Origin: Streptomyces noursei
GTDB taxonomy: Bacteria; Actinomycetota; Actinomycetes; Streptomycetales; Streptomycetaceae
NCBI RefSeq assembly: GCF_001646665.1
Contig: NZ_LWBU01000090.1
Coordinates: 131,517 to 195,516 of the forward strand
Length of the DNA stretch: 64,000 bases
Direction of reading: 5' to 3'
This document shows, piece after piece, positions 25,877 through 35,991 of this stretch (positions are counted from its first letter, which is position 1; each line of letters opens with the position of its first letter). Both the position numbers and the translations under genes were made by a program. The notes below the pieces were generated by a model that worked only from the letters and a program-made list of their open reading frames with translations, ran no database searches and was not told the origin of the DNA.

Positions 25877-26719
25877 TCAGAGCACCTTTCCGGTGGGGCC
25901 GGCGGGGGCATCCTCCGGTCGCCGGAGCAGGGCGATGGAGCCGGAGACCGTGGTGGCCTTCAGCGTCCCCCTGCCCTCGCCGAGCGTGCCGGTGATCTTC
26001 TTGGCGCCCCACTGGCCGGTGACCCGCAGGTCGTCGAAGGCGTTGGAGACGGCACCGCCGAGGGTGTTGGCCTCGACCTGCGCGTTCGCCGGGTGCGGCA
26101 GCCGGATGGCGACCTCCCCGGAGACGGTGGTGAGCCGGATGTCGGCGGGCCGTTCGGCGGGGTCCAGGTCGACGACCATGTCGCCGCTGACCGACTCGGC
26201 GCGCACCGAGGTGCCGGACCCGTCGACGACAGTGAGGTCGCCCGACACGGACTTGAAGCGCAGGTCCCCGGTGACGGCCTGGGCCTCCACGTCGCCCGAG
26301 ACGGTGTCGGCGTGGACCTCGCCGGACAGGCCGACGAGCGTGGTGTCGCCGGTGACGCCGCGTACGTCCGTACGCCCCCGGATGCCGGAAACCACGGCCC
26401 CGGCGCCGATCACGCCCACCTCCACGCGGGCGCCCGCCGGGACGGCGAGCGAGACGACCGCGCTGCGGTGGCGGTTCTTGGGGTCGAGCCAGGAGAGGAA
26501 CCCGTGCCAGGGCAGGTCCTCGTACCCGATCGTCAGCGTGGAGCCCTCGTAGGTGACGACCAGGGGTGGGCCCTCGACCTCGGAGACCTCCAGCCGGGCC
26601 GGGCCCTCGTCGGTGCCGACGACGTTCACGGTCCCGTTGACGACGCGCACGTTCAGCGCCGTCACGGGTTCGTCGTCGAGGGTCAGTTTCGTCGGCTCGG
26701 TGACGGACCACTCCGGCAT
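25877..26719 (-). CDS. DUF4097 beta-helix protein
   Basis: A 280-residue protein of the DUF4097 / LiaX-like adhesin family. It consists of repeated short strands of the type VSGDV-VTGDL-VSGDL-VSGDM, which fold as a right-handed beta-helix. There is no signal peptide or membrane segment in this copy. In Firmicutes relatives act in envelope-stress sensing; here the role is unknown. GAGGAGG lies about 6 nt before the ATG at 26719. It is the first gene of an operon with the PadR regulator, a pairing seen repeatedly in actinobacteria. Confidence 0.9.
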   Translation of the reverse strand: MPEWSVTEPTKLTLDDEPVTALNVRVVNGTVNVVGTDEGPARLEVSEVEGPPLVVTYEGSTLTIGYEDLPWHGFLSWLDPKNRHRSAVVSLAVPAGARVEVGVIGAGAVVSGIRGRTDVRGVTGDTTLVGLSGEVHADTVSGDVEAQAVTGDLRFKSVSGDLTVVDGSGTSVRAESVSGDMVVDLDPAERPADIRLTTVSGEVAIRLPHPANAQVEANTLGGAVSNAFDDLRVTGQWGAKKITGTLGEGRGTLKATTVSGSIALLRRPEDAPAGPTGKVL

Positions 26720-26739
26720 GGGGCCTCCTCGGGACAGGA

Positions 26740-26802
26740 CGCGATACGCAACATATCGCGTCTCCGGTGAGGACACGATATATCGCGGTTGGGGGAAGTC
26801 AA
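26740..26802 (-). promoter_or_regulatory. PadR-type operators and promoter
   Basis: CGCGATA-N7-TATCGCG at 26740-26760 and the perfect palindrome CGATATATCG at 26776-26785 lie upstream of the DUF4097-padR operon. On the minus strand TTGACT (26802-26797) and TATCGT (26780-26775), 16 bp apart, form a good promoter whose -10 box overlaps the second palindrome. Confidence 0.68.
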
Positions 26803-26841
26803 GTGCGCCGAAAGCGGGCAAATTGCCCTAGCGTAAGGCGC

Positions 26842-27705
26842 ATGAACGCGACTTCCCCAGGCGCGCTGCTGCTCTGCCGGGCCGATGCGGCCGCCGTACG
26901 GCCCCCGGCCCTGCTGCTGCGCGAACGGCTGCTCCTCACCCCGGCGGGGCCCGACTGGACCCTGCTCGTCCCCGAGGGCGCCCCCTGGCGCGACGGCGGC
27001 GAACCGGTCGACCGGGTCGTCGCGGGCTGGGCCGGCGCCCTGGCCATCGGCGTGTCCTGGCCGGTGGTCGCCCTGTGGTGGGACGCGGACCGCGCCGGCT
27101 GCGTGCTCGCGACCGGATTCCGCCGCCCCGTCGGCTACACCTGGCTCGCGGACGGCACTCCCGCCGGCGAGGACGAGGCCATGTACACCTTCGCGGCCCG
27201 CCTCGGGCTCGACCCGGTCCTGGACGCCCGCGACCTCGAACCCCTCATCCGCCCCGACCGGGACGCCGACGCCCCAGCCCGCCTGGTGGGCCTGACGGCC
27301 GTCCTCGCCCGGCACGGCCTCACCCTGCCACCGGGCATCGCGCCCGGCGAACCGGCCACCCGCCTGTGGGCGACCGCCGAGGTCGAGGGCGCGGAGCCGA
27401 TCGCGTGGCAGGGCTGGCTCGATGCCGTACGCACCGAGCTGGACGCCGTCGAGGAGGGCCCCCTCGGCCCCTGGCTGCTCGGCCCACGGGCCCGCGCGCT
27501 CGCCACCGCCCAACTGGCGGCCGGGGTCCCCCTGCTCGTCTGGGCGATCGGCCGGCGCAGCCCGGGCTGGGCGACGGCCGCGGCACTGCTGATCACCCGC
27601 GGCGCACTGGGCCTCGCCTACGACCGCCTGCGCACCCCGGCCGCCGCAGCCCCCGTGACCGCCCCCGCCACCATGAGCGGCCCGGCCGGCCGCGGTGGCC
27701 GCTGA
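26842..27705 (+). CDS. Hypothetical protein with C-terminal membrane segments
   Basis: A 287-residue protein of unknown function. The first ~220 residues look soluble, with a WTLLVPEGAPWRDGGEPVDRVVAGWAGALAIG stretch and a Trp-rich core. Residues about 228-270 contain one or two hydrophobic helices (LAAGVPLLVWAIG and TAAALLITRGALG) and the tail is Ala/Pro/Gly-rich. No catalytic motif is evident. The start at 26842 has an AAGGCG box very close to it. It is divergent from the DUF4097-padR operon across about 120 bp that contain the PadR sites, so shared regulation is possible. Confidence 0.8.
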   Translation: MNATSPGALLLCRADAAAVRPPALLLRERLLLTPAGPDWTLLVPEGAPWRDGGEPVDRVVAGWAGALAIGVSWPVVALWWDADRAGCVLATGFRRPVGYTWLADGTPAGEDEAMYTFAARLGLDPVLDARDLEPLIRPDRDADAPARLVGLTAVLARHGLTLPPGIAPGEPATRLWATAEVEGAEPIAWQGWLDAVRTELDAVEEGPLGPWLLGPRARALATAQLAAGVPLLVWAIGRRSPGWATAAALLITRGALGLAYDRLRTPAAAAPVTAPATMSGPAGRGGR

Positions 27706-27888
27706 CTACTCGTCGTCGTCCTCGTCGTCGAGCCGCGCCAGCCAGGTGGCCAGGCGCTCGACGGGCACCTCGAAGTCGGGGTTGAGATCGACGAACGTAC
27801 GCAGCTGCTCGGCGAGCCACTCGAAGGTGACCTCCTCCTCGCCGCGCCGCTTCTCCAGCTCCTCGATGCCACGGTCGGTGAAGTACAA
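27706..27888 (-). CDS. Small acidic protein, DUF6104-like
   Basis: A 60-residue acidic protein (YFTDRGIEELEKRRGEEEVTFEWLAEQLRTF...LDDEDDDE) that matches a short conserved Streptomyces family I recall as DUF6104, usually found beside kgd. The start is a TTG at 27888, supported by AGGAG 6 nt upstream; no ATG or GTG fits as well. The stop codon abuts the end of the convergent membrane-protein gene with no spacer. The function is unknown. Confidence 0.85.
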   Translation of the reverse strand: MYFTDRGIEELEKRRGEEEVTFEWLAEQLRTFVDLNPDFEVPVERLATWLARLDDEDDDE

Positions 27889-27960
27889 GACGTGCTCCTG
27901 ATGCCTGCTCGATGTCCCCCCAAGGGTATGGCGTCCCCCGCCCCGCCCGGCAACGCCACA

Positions 27961-27992
27961 GGGCCCGGCCCCGCGGGTGCGGGGCCGGGCCC
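27961..27992. terminator. Terminator hairpin downstream of kgd
   Basis: A perfect 14-bp inverted repeat (GGGCCCGGCCCCGC at 27961-27974, complement at 27979-27992) with a 4-nt loop, 22 bp beyond the kgd stop codon on the minus strand. Confidence 0.8.
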
Positions 27993-28014
27993 TGGTGGGT
28001 GGTGCGGGCGCCGG

Positions 28015-31000
28015 TCAGGCGTCGAAGACCTCCGCGACCAGCTGGGCCTGCTCGGCCTCGTGGCGCTTCTTCGAGCCCACCGCCGGGGACGAGCCGTGCG
28101 GCCGCGAGATGCGGCGCAGGCGCTCGCCGTGCGGGATGTCCGCGCCGACCGCCAGGTCGAGGTGGTCGATCAGGTTGAGCGCGATGAACGGCCAGGCACC
28201 CTGGTTCGCCGGCTCCTCCTGGGCCCACAGGTACTTCTCGGCGTTCGGGTACTTGGAGATCTCGGCCTGGAGCTCCGCACCCGGCAGCGGGTACAGGCGC
28301 TCGAGGCGGATGATCGCCGTGTCCGTGACGCCGCGCTTGACCCGCTCGGCCTCCAGGTCGTAGTAGACCTTGCCCGCGCAGAAGACGACCTTGCGGACGG
28401 CGTTCGCGTCCACCGACTCGTCACCGATCACCGGGCGGAAGCCGCCGTTGGTGAACTCCTCCGCCTTCGACGCGGCGGCCTTCAGGCGCAGCATCGACTT
28501 CGGGGTGAAGACGACCAGCGGCTTGTGGTGCGGGTTGTGCACCTGCCACCGCAGGAGGTGGAAGTAGTTCGACGGCAGCGTCGGCATGGCGACCGTCATG
28601 TTGTTCTGCGCGCACAGCTGGAGGAAGCGCTCCGGGCGGGCCGAGGAGTGGTCCGGGCCCTGGCCCTCGTAGCCGTGCGGCAGCAGCAGCGTGACGCCGG
28701 AGGTCTGGCCCCACTTCTGCTCGGCCGAGGAGATGAACTCGTCCACGACGGTCTGCGCGCCGTTGACGAAGTCACCGAACTGGGCCTCCCACATCACGAG
28801 GGCGTCCGGGCGGGCCAGCGAGTAGCCGTACTCGAAGCCCATCGCCGCGTACTCGCTGAGCAGCGAGTCGTAGACGTTGTAGCGGGCCTGCTCCTCGGAG
28901 AGGTACTGCAGCGGGGTGTAGTCCTCGCCGGTCTCCTGGTCCACCAGCACCGCGTGGCGCTGGCCGAAGGTGCCGCGGCGGGTGTCCTGGCCGGCGAGCC
29001 GGACCGGGGTGCCCTCCATCAGCAGCGAACCGATGGCGAGGGTCTCGCCCATGCCCCAGTCGATCGTGCCGTCGTCGATGGAGGCGGCACGGCGTTGGAG
29101 CTGCGGCATCAGGCGCGGGTGCACCTTGATGCGGTCGGGGATGTTCACCTGCGACTCGGCGATCCGCTTCACGATCTCCTGGGAGACCGCGGTGGTGACG
29201 GCGACCGGGAACTCGGCCTGCGGTTCCGGGCTGTGCGCCGTGCCGGGCTGCGAGGTCGCCTCGCGGACCTCCGCGAACACCTTCTCCAGCTGGCCCTGGA
29301 AGTCCTGGAGCGCCTGCTCCGCCTCTTCCAGCGTGATGTCGCCACGGCCGATCAGCGACTCGGTGTACAGCTTGCGCACCGACCGCTTCTTGTCGATGAG
29401 GCTGTACATCTGCGGGTTGGTGAACTGCGGGTTGTCGCCCTCGTTGTGACCGCGGCGGCGGTAGCAGATGAGGTCGATCACGACGTCCTTGTTGAACGTC
29501 TGGCGGAACTCGAAGGCGAGCCGCGCCACGCGGACCACGGCCTCCGGGTCGTCGCCGTTCACGTGGAAGATCGGCGCCTCGATCATGCGGGCCACGTCGG
29601 TCGCGTACATCGAGGAGCGCGACGACTCCGGGGCGGCGGTGAAGCCGACCTGGTTGTTGATGACGATGTGGACCGTGCCGCCGGTGCGGTAGCCGCGCAG
29701 CTGCGACATGTTGAGCGTCTCGGCCACGACGCCCTGGCCGGCGAAGGCCGCGTCGCCGTGGAGGGCGACGGGCAGGACGGTGAAGTCCGTGCCGCCCTTG
29801 TTGATGACGTCCTGCTTGGCGCGGACGACACCCTCCAGGACCGGGTCGACCGCCTCCAGGTGGGAGGGGTTGGCGACCAGCGAGACCTTGATCTGCTCGC
29901 CGTCGAGGCCGGTGAAGGTGCCCTCGGCGCCCAGGTGGTACTTCACGTCGCCGGAGCCGTGCATCGACTTCGGGTCGAGGTTGCCCTCGAACTCGCGGAA
30001 GATCTGCGCGTACGACTTGCCGACGATGTTCGCGAGGACGTTCAGCCGGCCGCGGTGGGCCATGCCGATGACGACCTCGTCCAGGCGGGACTCGGCCGCC
30101 GAGTCGATGACCGCGTCCAGCAGCGGGATGACGGACTCGCCGCCCTCCAGCGAGAACCGCTTCTGGCCGACGTACTTGGTCTGCAGGAACGTCTCGAACG
30201 CCTCGGCGGCGTTGAGGCGGCGCAGGATCCGCAGCTGCTCCTCGCGCTCCGGCTTGGAGTGCGGGCGCTCGACGCGGTCCTGGATCCACTTGCGCTGCTT
30301 GGGGTCCTGGATGTGCATGAACTCGATGCCGGTGGTGCGGCAGTACGAGTCGCGCAGCACGCCGAGGATGTCGCGCAGCTTCATCATCGACTTGCCGCCG
30401 AAGCCGCCGACGGCGAACTCCCGCTCCAGGTCCCAGAGCGTCAGGCCGTGCTCGGTGATGTCCAGGTCGGGGTGCTTGCGCTGGCGGTACTCCAGCGGGT
30501 CGGTGTCGGCCATGACGTGGCCCCGGACCCGGTAGGAGTGGATCAGCTCGAAGACGCGCGCGGCCTTGGTGACGTCGTCGTCGTGCGACGCGTCGATGTC
30601 CTTGAGCCAGCGGACCGGCTCGTAGGGGATGCGCAGCGACTCGAAGACGTCGTCGTAGAAGCCGTCCTCGCCGAGGAGGAGGTTCGCGACGATGCGCAGG
30701 AACTCGCCGGACGCCGCACCCTGGATGACCCGGTGGTCGTACGTCGAGGTGAGGGTCATCACCTTGGAGATGCCCAGCTTGTTCAGGGTGTCCTGCGACG
30801 TGCCCTGGAACTCGGCCGGGTAGTCCATCGAGCCGACGCCCATGATGACCGACTGACCGGGCATCAGACGCGGCACGGAGTGGACGGTGCCCAGGCCGCC
30901 GGGGTTGGTCAGCGAGACGGTGACGCCGGTGAAGTCGTCCATCGTCAGCTTGTTGTTGCGGGCGCGGCGGACGATGTCCTCGTACGCCTGCCAGAACTCG

Positions 31001-31851
31001 AAGAAGCCGAGCGTCTCGGCCTTCTTGATGCCCGCGACGACCAGCTGGCGCTCGCCGTTCGGCTTGACCAGGTCGATGGCCAGACCGAAGTTGACGTGCT
31101 CCGGCTTCACCAGGACCGGCTTGCCGTCCTTCTCGCCGTACGAGTGGTTCATCGACGGCATGGCCTTGATGGCCTGCACCATCGCGTACCCGATGAGGTG
31201 CGTGAAGGAGATCTTCCCGCCGCGGGCGCGCTTGAGGTGGTTGTTGATGACGATGCGGTTGTCGAACAGCAGCTTCACCGGGACCGCGCGGACCGAGGTG
31301 GCGGTCGGCAGCTCCAGCGAGGCGTTCATGTTCTTGGCGACCGCGGCGGCCGGGCCGCGCAGCGGCACGTACTCCGGACCGGCGGCGGGCTCGGCCTTGG
31401 CGGCGGCCGGCTTCGCGGCGGGCTTGGCGGCGGGCGCCGGCTTCGCGGCGGGAGCGGCGGCCGGGGCCGGGGCCTGCGCGGCGGGCGCGGGCGCGGGCTT
31501 CGCGGCGGGAGCAGCGGCCTGTGCGGGTGCCGCTGCTGCCGGCTGCGCCGGGGTGGCCGGGGCCTGGGCCTGCGGTGCCGGGGCCTGGCCGGCGGAGCCG
31601 GTGCTCGCAGCCCCCGCGGCTACGGCACCCTCGCCCGCGGGCTTGTCCGCCGAGCCGGACGAGGCGCCCGGCTTGTAGTCGGCGAAGAAGTCCCACCAGG
31701 CACGGTCGACCGAATTCGGGTCCTGGAGGTACTGCTGGTAGATCTCGTCGACGAGCCACTCATTGGCACCGAACGCGGCGGCAGGGTTCGAAGGACCCTG
31801 CCCGTCTTGGTCGGTCGAGATACTCGAGTTACTGGGGGACTGAGACGACAC
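28015..31851 (-). CDS. kgd: Multifunctional 2-oxoglutarate decarboxylase / dehydrogenase E1-E2 fusion
   Basis: A ~1278-residue actinobacterial Kgd, which decarboxylates 2-oxoglutarate with thiamine diphosphate in the TCA cycle. In order: a short N-terminal segment ([20 protein letters not shown]), an Ala/Pro linker of roughly 90 residues, an E2-type acyltransferase core without a lipoyl domain (starts [29 protein letters not shown] carries the active-site His), and the E1o domain with [23 protein letters not shown], and INNQVGFT. The GTG at 31851 gives the N-terminus SSQSPSNSS seen in homologues from memory; an in-frame GTG at 31878 lacks a better ribosome-binding site. Confidence 0.95.
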   Translation of the reverse strand: MSSQSPSNSSISTDQDGQGPSNPAAAFGANEWLVDEIYQQYLQDPNSVDRAWWDFFADYKPGASSGSADKPAGEGAVAAGAASTGSAGQAPAPQAQAPATPAQPAAAAPAQAAAPAAKPAPAPAAQAPAPAAAPAAKPAPAAKPAAKPAAAKAEPAAGPEYVPLRGPAAAVAKNMNASLELPTATSVRAVPVKLLFDNRIVINNHLKRARGGKISFTHLIGYAMVQAIKAMPSMNHSYGEKDGKPVLVKPEHVNFGLAIDLVKPNGERQLVVAGIKKAETLGFFEFWQAYEDIVRRARNNKLTMDDFTGVTVSLTNPGGLGTVHSVPRLMPGQSVIMGVGSMDYPAEFQGTSQDTLNKLGISKVMTLTSTYDHRVIQGAASGEFLRIVANLLLGEDGFYDDVFESLRIPYEPVRWLKDIDASHDDDVTKAARVFELIHSYRVRGHVMADTDPLEYRQRKHPDLDITEHGLTLWDLEREFAVGGFGGKSMMKLRDILGVLRDSYCRTTGIEFMHIQDPKQRKWIQDRVERPHSKPEREEQLRILRRLNAAEAFETFLQTKYVGQKRFSLEGGESVIPLLDAVIDSAAESRLDEVVIGMAHRGRLNVLANIVGKSYAQIFREFEGNLDPKSMHGSGDVKYHLGAEGTFTGLDGEQIKVSLVANPSHLEAVDPVLEGVVRAKQDVINKGGTDFTVLPVALHGDAAFAGQGVVAETLNMSQLRGYRTGGTVHIVINNQVGFTAAPESSRSSMYATDVARMIEAPIFHVNGDDPEAVVRVARLAFEFRQTFNKDVVIDLICYRRRGHNEGDNPQFTNPQMYSLIDKKRSVRKLYTESLIGRGDITLEEAEQALQDFQGQLEKVFAEVREATSQPGTAHSPEPQAEFPVAVTTAVSQEIVKRIAESQVNIPDRIKVHPRLMPQLQRRAASIDDGTIDWGMGETLAIGSLLMEGTPVRLAGQDTRRGTFGQRHAVLVDQETGEDYTPLQYLSEEQARYNVYDSLLSEYAAMGFEYGYSLARPDALVMWEAQFGDFVNGAQTVVDEFISSAEQKWGQTSGVTLLLPHGYEGQGPDHSSARPERFLQLCAQNNMTVAMPTLPSNYFHLLRWQVHNPHHKPLVVFTPKSMLRLKAAASKAEEFTNGGFRPVIGDESVDANAVRKVVFCAGKVYYDLEAERVKRGVTDTAIIRLERLYPLPGAELQAEISKYPNAEKYLWAQEEPANQGAWPFIALNLIDHLDLAVGADIPHGERLRRISRPHGSSPAVGSKKRHEAEQAQLVAEVFDA

Positions 31852-32120
31852 GGCGGCAACCGCCCTCTTCCGCTTCACAAGGTGATGGACAGCGGAAATA
31901 AAGGCTACGCCTCCCCGGCCGGGACGTGCAGGCCGGGCATGCCATCGTCGCGTAGATCACATCCGAGGACGTGTTTCGTCGCTATAAATGGCGGGAAACA
32001 AGCGTGGTTGCCCTGTGAATGGGTACACGGCGCCGCGGCTGCGGCCCCGGACGGCGCACAGCCTCGGCCACGTCCCGTACACGTATACGCAGAACGCGCG
32101 CTTCCGGTTCGAACCCTACG

Positions 32121-33203
32121 TCAACCGCGAGGCTGAGGGATCCCTGGAAGAGTGACCTGAATACGGCATCCACGTGCGGATTCGGCCACACCGATGCGCC
32201 CGCCGTGCAGATCGACCGCCCAGCGGGCGATCGCCAGGCCCAGGCCGGTGCCGCCGTCGCTGTCCGGGCCGTGCGGCGAGGCGACCCCGCCCCGGTTGAA
32301 CCGCTCGAAGACCTTGTGCCGCTCCGACTCCGGGATGCCCGGTCCCTCGTCCACCACTTCCAGGTCCAGCGACTCCGGCTGCCGGCCCCGCCGGGCCCGT
32401 ACCGTCACCCGGCCGTGCGGCGGGGAGTGCTTGACCGCGTTGTCGATCAGGTTCGCCACCACCTGGTGCAGCCGCTCGCTGTCCGCGTGCGCGGTCAGCT
32501 CGGGCGGCGACACGTCCAGGTGCAGGTGCACGTCCGTGCGCGTGTGGCTGCCCGAGCCGGAGCTGAGCCCGCGCTGCGCGGCGGCCAGATTGGCCTCCTT
32601 CAGCACCCCCGACAGGTACGGCCACACCTCGAAGCGCCGCGACCGCAGCGGTACGACACCGTTGTCGAGCCGTGACAGGTCCAGCAGCGTCTCCACCAGC
32701 CGGCCCAGCCGCTCGGTCTGCTTCAGCGCCGTGCGCATCGTCTCCGGATCGGCGGCGGACACCCCGTCCACCACGTTCTCCAGCACCGCGCGGAGCGCCG
32801 CGATCGGGGTGCGCAGCTCGTGCGAGACGTTGGCCACCAGCTCCTTGCGGTGCCGGTCCACGGCCTCCAGGTCGTCCGCCATGCGGTTGATGGTGGAGGC
32901 CAGGTCGCCGAGCTCGTCCCGGCGGTCGGCGCCGCGCACCCGGCGCGTGTAGTCGCCGTGCGAGATCGACTTCGCCACCGTGTTCATCTCGTCCAGCGGC
33001 GCGGTCAGGCCGTGCGCCACGAACTGGGTGATCAGCAGCGTGGCGATCACCGAGAAGACGGTGATGAAACGCAGCTCGGTCTCCGTGCGCAGGGCCACCA
33101 TCAGCAGCCCGGTCGTGATGAAGACCGAGACGACGACGAGCGTGCCCAGTTTGGTCTTGATCGAGATCGAGACCGAACGCAGCCGGGACCGGAGCGACGT
33201 CAT
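32121..33203 (-). CDS. Two-component sensor histidine kinase
   Basis: A 360-residue membrane kinase. Two hydrophobic segments near residues 20-65 are separated by only a few residues, so there is almost no extracellular sensor. A HAMP domain follows (LTAPLDEMNTVAKSISHGDYTRRV), then the dimerisation/phosphoacceptor helix VANVSHELRTPIAALRA with the phosphorylated His, and the HATPase with N-box LIDNAVKHSP, G1 VDEGPGIP and G2 GGTGLGLAIARW. The start overlaps the response-regulator stop as ATGA, so the pair is co-translated. The signal is likely membrane- or cytosol-derived. The location beside kgd is conserved in Streptomyces as far as I recall. Confidence 0.93.
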   Translation of the reverse strand: MTSLRSRLRSVSISIKTKLGTLVVVSVFITTGLLMVALRTETELRFITVFSVIATLLITQFVAHGLTAPLDEMNTVAKSISHGDYTRRVRGADRRDELGDLASTINRMADDLEAVDRHRKELVANVSHELRTPIAALRAVLENVVDGVSAADPETMRTALKQTERLGRLVETLLDLSRLDNGVVPLRSRRFEVWPYLSGVLKEANLAAAQRGLSSGSGSHTRTDVHLHLDVSPPELTAHADSERLHQVVANLIDNAVKHSPPHGRVTVRARRGRQPESLDLEVVDEGPGIPESERHKVFERFNRGGVASPHGPDSDGGTGLGLAIARWAVDLHGGRIGVAESARGCRIQVTLPGIPQPRG

Positions 33204-33937
33204 GGGGCGGGCGTCTCCAGGGCGTATCCGACACCGTGCACCGTACGGATCCGCTCGGCGCCGATCTTGCGGCGCAGCGCCTTGATGTGGCTGTCCACGG
33301 TCCTGGTGCCCGACGCGTCCGCCCAGTCCCAGACCTCGGCGAGCAGCTGCTCGCGGGAGAGGACCGCGCGGGGCGTGTTCGCCAGGCAGACCAGCAGGTC
33401 GAACTCGGTCGGCGTGAGGTGGACGTCCTCGCCGCGCACCCGCACCCGCCGCTGCGCGTGGTCGATCTCCAGCTCGCCGAGCCGCAGGATGCCGCTGCGC
33501 GGCGTGACGGCCGCCAGCGCCGCCCGCTCGACGCGCCGCAGCAGCACGTGCACGCGGGCCGCCAGCTCCCGCATCGAGAACGGCTTGGTCATGTAGTCGT
33601 CGGCGCCGACCCCGAGGCCGACCAGCATGTCGGTCTCGTCGTCACGGGCCGTCAGCATCAGCACCGGAACCGGCCGCTGGGCCTGCACCCGGCGGCACAC
33701 CTCCAAGCCGTCGAAGCCCGGCAGCATGATGTCGAGCACCATCAGGTCGGGCTGCCACGCCTCGGCGGCGTCCACGGCCGCCGGGCCGTCGGTGGCCGTC
33801 TGCACCAGGAAGCCCTCGGCCCGCAGCCGGGCGGAGATGGCCTCGACGATGGTGGTGTCGTCCTCGACGACCAGCACGCGGCGCTGCGTACCCGGCGCGA
33901 CCGCCGTGCCGGTTTGGCTGGTGTGTGTCTGCTCCAT
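33200..33937 (-). CDS. OmpR-family response regulator
   Basis: A 245-residue regulator partnered with the adjacent kinase. The receiver domain has the acidic pocket VVEDD near residue 25, the phospho-acceptor Asp in LMVLDIMLPGFDG, the conserved Thr in LTARDD and Lys in DDYMTKPFS. The C-terminal winged helix shows LTPTEFDLLVCLANTPRAVLSREQLL and RTVDSHIKALRRKIG, typical of OmpR/PhoB. The ATG at 33937 follows an AGGGG box. Target genes are unknown. Confidence 0.94.
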   Translation of the reverse strand: MEQTHTSQTGTAVAPGTQRRVLVVEDDTTIVEAISARLRAEGFLVQTATDGPAAVDAAEAWQPDLMVLDIMLPGFDGLEVCRRVQAQRPVPVLMLTARDDETDMLVGLGVGADDYMTKPFSMRELAARVHVLLRRVERAALAAVTPRSGILRLGELEIDHAQRRVRVRGEDVHLTPTEFDLLVCLANTPRAVLSREQLLAEVWDWADASGTRTVDSHIKALRRKIGAERIRTVHGVGYALETPAP

Positions 33938-34019
33938 CGCCCCGCCCCTGTCGCGTCCTGCGCGAGCGTGTAGATCCGTGTGTTCGGTCAGCAGCGTAAA
34001 GGCACCGACCGCGTCCCGG

Positions 34020-34793
34020 CTACGCAGGGCGAACGGCGAGGTGGACCACGTCCGGTACGCCCCGGGCAACCGGGACCTCTTCGGTTCTTACCCCGCTGAA
34101 CCCGGCATTCCGCAATGACTCTTCGAAATCGGCGGAGGGCCTGGCGGACCAGACGGCGAGTACTCCGCCGGGGTTCAGCCGGGCCGCGCAGGCCGCCAGA
34201 CCGGCGGGGGAGTAGAGGCTGTCGTTGTCCTCGGTGACGGTCCAGTCGGGGCCGTTGTCGATGTCCAGGCAGAGCGCGTCGAAGGTGTCGGGCGAGGTGC
34301 GGACGTACGCCACGAGGTCGTCGTGGACCAGCACCGTGCGCGGGTCGGCGAGGGCCTCGCCGGAGATGCGGGCGAGCGGCCCCTCCCGGTGCCAGTCGAT
34401 GATCGCCTCCTCGCGCTCGACGACCGCGATGCGGCCCCACGCGGGCTCGGCGGCGGCGTGCGCCAGGGAGAACCCGACCCCCAGCCCCCCGACGAGGACG
34501 GCCGGGTGCGGGCGGGCCCCGAGGGTCCGCAGGGCCGCGTCGACCAGCAGCCGCTCGGAGCGCCCGTCGGAGGTGTCCATCAGGAAGGTGCCGTTGGCGA
34601 TGATCTCGAAGTCGTCGCCCCGCCGGCGCAGCACCACCTCGCCGTACGGGCCCTCGCGGCGGTCGAGCGTCACGGGGGCGGCCGCCGGAGCGGTGGCGGC
34701 GGTGCCGCCGGTGGCGGTGTCCCCGGTGGCGGCGGGCACGGGCGTGGTCACGGGCGTGGTCACGGATGCGGTCACGGGAGTCGTCACGGCCAT
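34020..34793 (-). CDS. Spermidine-synthase-like methyltransferase-fold protein
   Basis: A 257-residue Rossmann-fold protein of the spermine/spermidine synthase family. After an N-terminal ~45-residue Thr/Val/Pro-rich segment (TTPVT repeats), the core shows EGPYGEVVLRRRG, TSDGRSERLLVDAAL, VLVGGLGVGFSLA (nucleotide loop) and VVEREEAIIDWHR. Aminopropyl transfer to putrescine would need decarboxylated SAM; the conserved acidic residues of true spermidine synthases are only partly evident, so a related transfer is possible. The ATG at 34793 has GAGG immediately upstream. It is separate from the two-component pair by 82 bp. Confidence 0.83.
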   Translation of the reverse strand: MAVTTPVTASVTTPVTTPVPAATGDTATGGTAATAPAAAPVTLDRREGPYGEVVLRRRGDDFEIIANGTFLMDTSDGRSERLLVDAALRTLGARPHPAVLVGGLGVGFSLAHAAAEPAWGRIAVVEREEAIIDWHREGPLARISGEALADPRTVLVHDDLVAYVRTSPDTFDALCLDIDNGPDWTVTEDNDSLYSPAGLAACAARLNPGGVLAVWSARPSADFEESLRNAGFSGVRTEEVPVARGVPDVVHLAVRPA

Positions 34794-34983
34794 GATCCTC
34801 AGCGTAGCGAGGGGCCGGCCGCGCGGTCCGGGATTTGTCCTGCTCCCGGCACGGCCGGGGCGGGAGCGCCCCGGCCGCCCGGTGTGATCCATGTCATGGA
34901 CGCGGACACACATGATCGCGTTGGCTGGGGCAAGGGAGACCCGGGGGCGTTGCGCAGGGTGGTCGACGAGGAAGGGCGGCACG

Positions 34984-35769
34984 GTGCTCCAGCTCCGCAC
35001 GCGTGGGACGGACGGCGGCGCCGAGCTGCTGAAGGGCGTCCCCGGTCAGCGCACGGCCACCGTGACACCCGCGCCCGCCCCGGCCCCCGCGGCTGCGGCC
35101 CCGGACGCGGCTCCCGGCCGCATGCAAGGTCCCGCCCGGCGACGGACCGGGCGGCTCGGACGCGCGGGGCGGCTGCTGCCCACGCCGGCGGGGACACCGT
35201 TCACCTTCGGCTACGCCCTGGTCCTGCTCGCCACGTCGCTCTTCGCCGAGTACGGCGACCCCGGCACCGTCGCCGGCCTGCTGCACGCCTCCAGCACCGA
35301 CGTCGCCCACCTCTCCCGTACGCCCCTGCTGGTGCTGGTCGCCAGCGCGCTGTGGGTGGCGGGCGGGCTCCTCTCCCCGTACGCCATCGGGTTCGTCTTC
35401 GTCCTCACGGCACTGGAGCGCCGCATCGGGGCGTGGCGGACGGCGGCCGTGTTCCTGGTGGGGCACGTGGTGGCGACCCTCGCCACCGAGATCCCGGTGG
35501 CGCTGTCCGTACTGGCGGGGCACCTGCCGGACACGTCGCTGCACCGGCTGGACTACGGCATCAGCTTCGGGCTGATGGCGTCCGTCGGGGCGCTCGCCGG
35601 GCTGCTCACCCCGGTGGCGCGCGGGCTGGTGCTGGCGTGGGTCTCGGTGATGCTCCTCCAGGACCTGGTGGCCTTCGAGGACCCGCTCACCAACTGGGGC
35701 CACCCGCTCGCCCTGGCGGTGGGCGCCGGCTGCGGGCCCCTCCTGCGCCGGGCGGGGCGCCGGATCTAG
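34984..35769 (+). CDS. Rhomboid-like membrane protein
   Basis: A 261-residue membrane protein. The first ~60 residues are a Pro/Ala-rich cytosolic stretch; about six hydrophobic segments follow. YGISFGLMASVGALAG contains the Ser expected at the rhomboid active site and NWGHPLALAVGAG the His, so an intramembrane serine protease is possible, though the GxSG motif is imperfect. The GTG at 34984 was chosen because AGGAAGGG lies 7 nt upstream; in-frame ATGs at 34891 and 34912 would lengthen the tail. The substrate is unknown. Confidence 0.8.
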   Translation: MLQLRTRGTDGGAELLKGVPGQRTATVTPAPAPAPAAAAPDAAPGRMQGPARRRTGRLGRAGRLLPTPAGTPFTFGYALVLLATSLFAEYGDPGTVAGLLHASSTDVAHLSRTPLLVLVASALWVAGGLLSPYAIGFVFVLTALERRIGAWRTAAVFLVGHVVATLATEIPVALSVLAGHLPDTSLHRLDYGISFGLMASVGALAGLLTPVARGLVLAWVSVMLLQDLVAFEDPLTNWGHPLALAVGAGCGPLLRRAGRRI

Positions 35770-35991
35770 GCCGGTTCCGCGCGGCGCGGCCCTGGGCCCG
35801 GCGCAGGCGTAATGACTGAAGCGGTGGTGGAGTAATTACGGTTCGGGGCGAGGGTGCGGCGCTAGGGGGTTTCTGTCCGTCATGAAGTGACAAAAAGGGT
35901 CGAGTTGGACACTCCTTGTTCCACCTGACGCCGAGCCGCCGGGTCTCCGGCGCCGCCGCGTCACAGTGGACCGAAGGAGACAGAACGCAGC

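Noticed and set aside
32100..32120. GGTTCGAACCC resembles the T-loop of a tRNA
   Set aside because: The five bases on each side cannot pair as a T-stem, and no acceptor or anticodon arm could be built around it.
27892..32136. 1414-codon open frame antisense to kgd
   Set aside because: Spans the whole of a well-recognised gene on the other strand, lacks motifs, and reflects codon bias of kgd.
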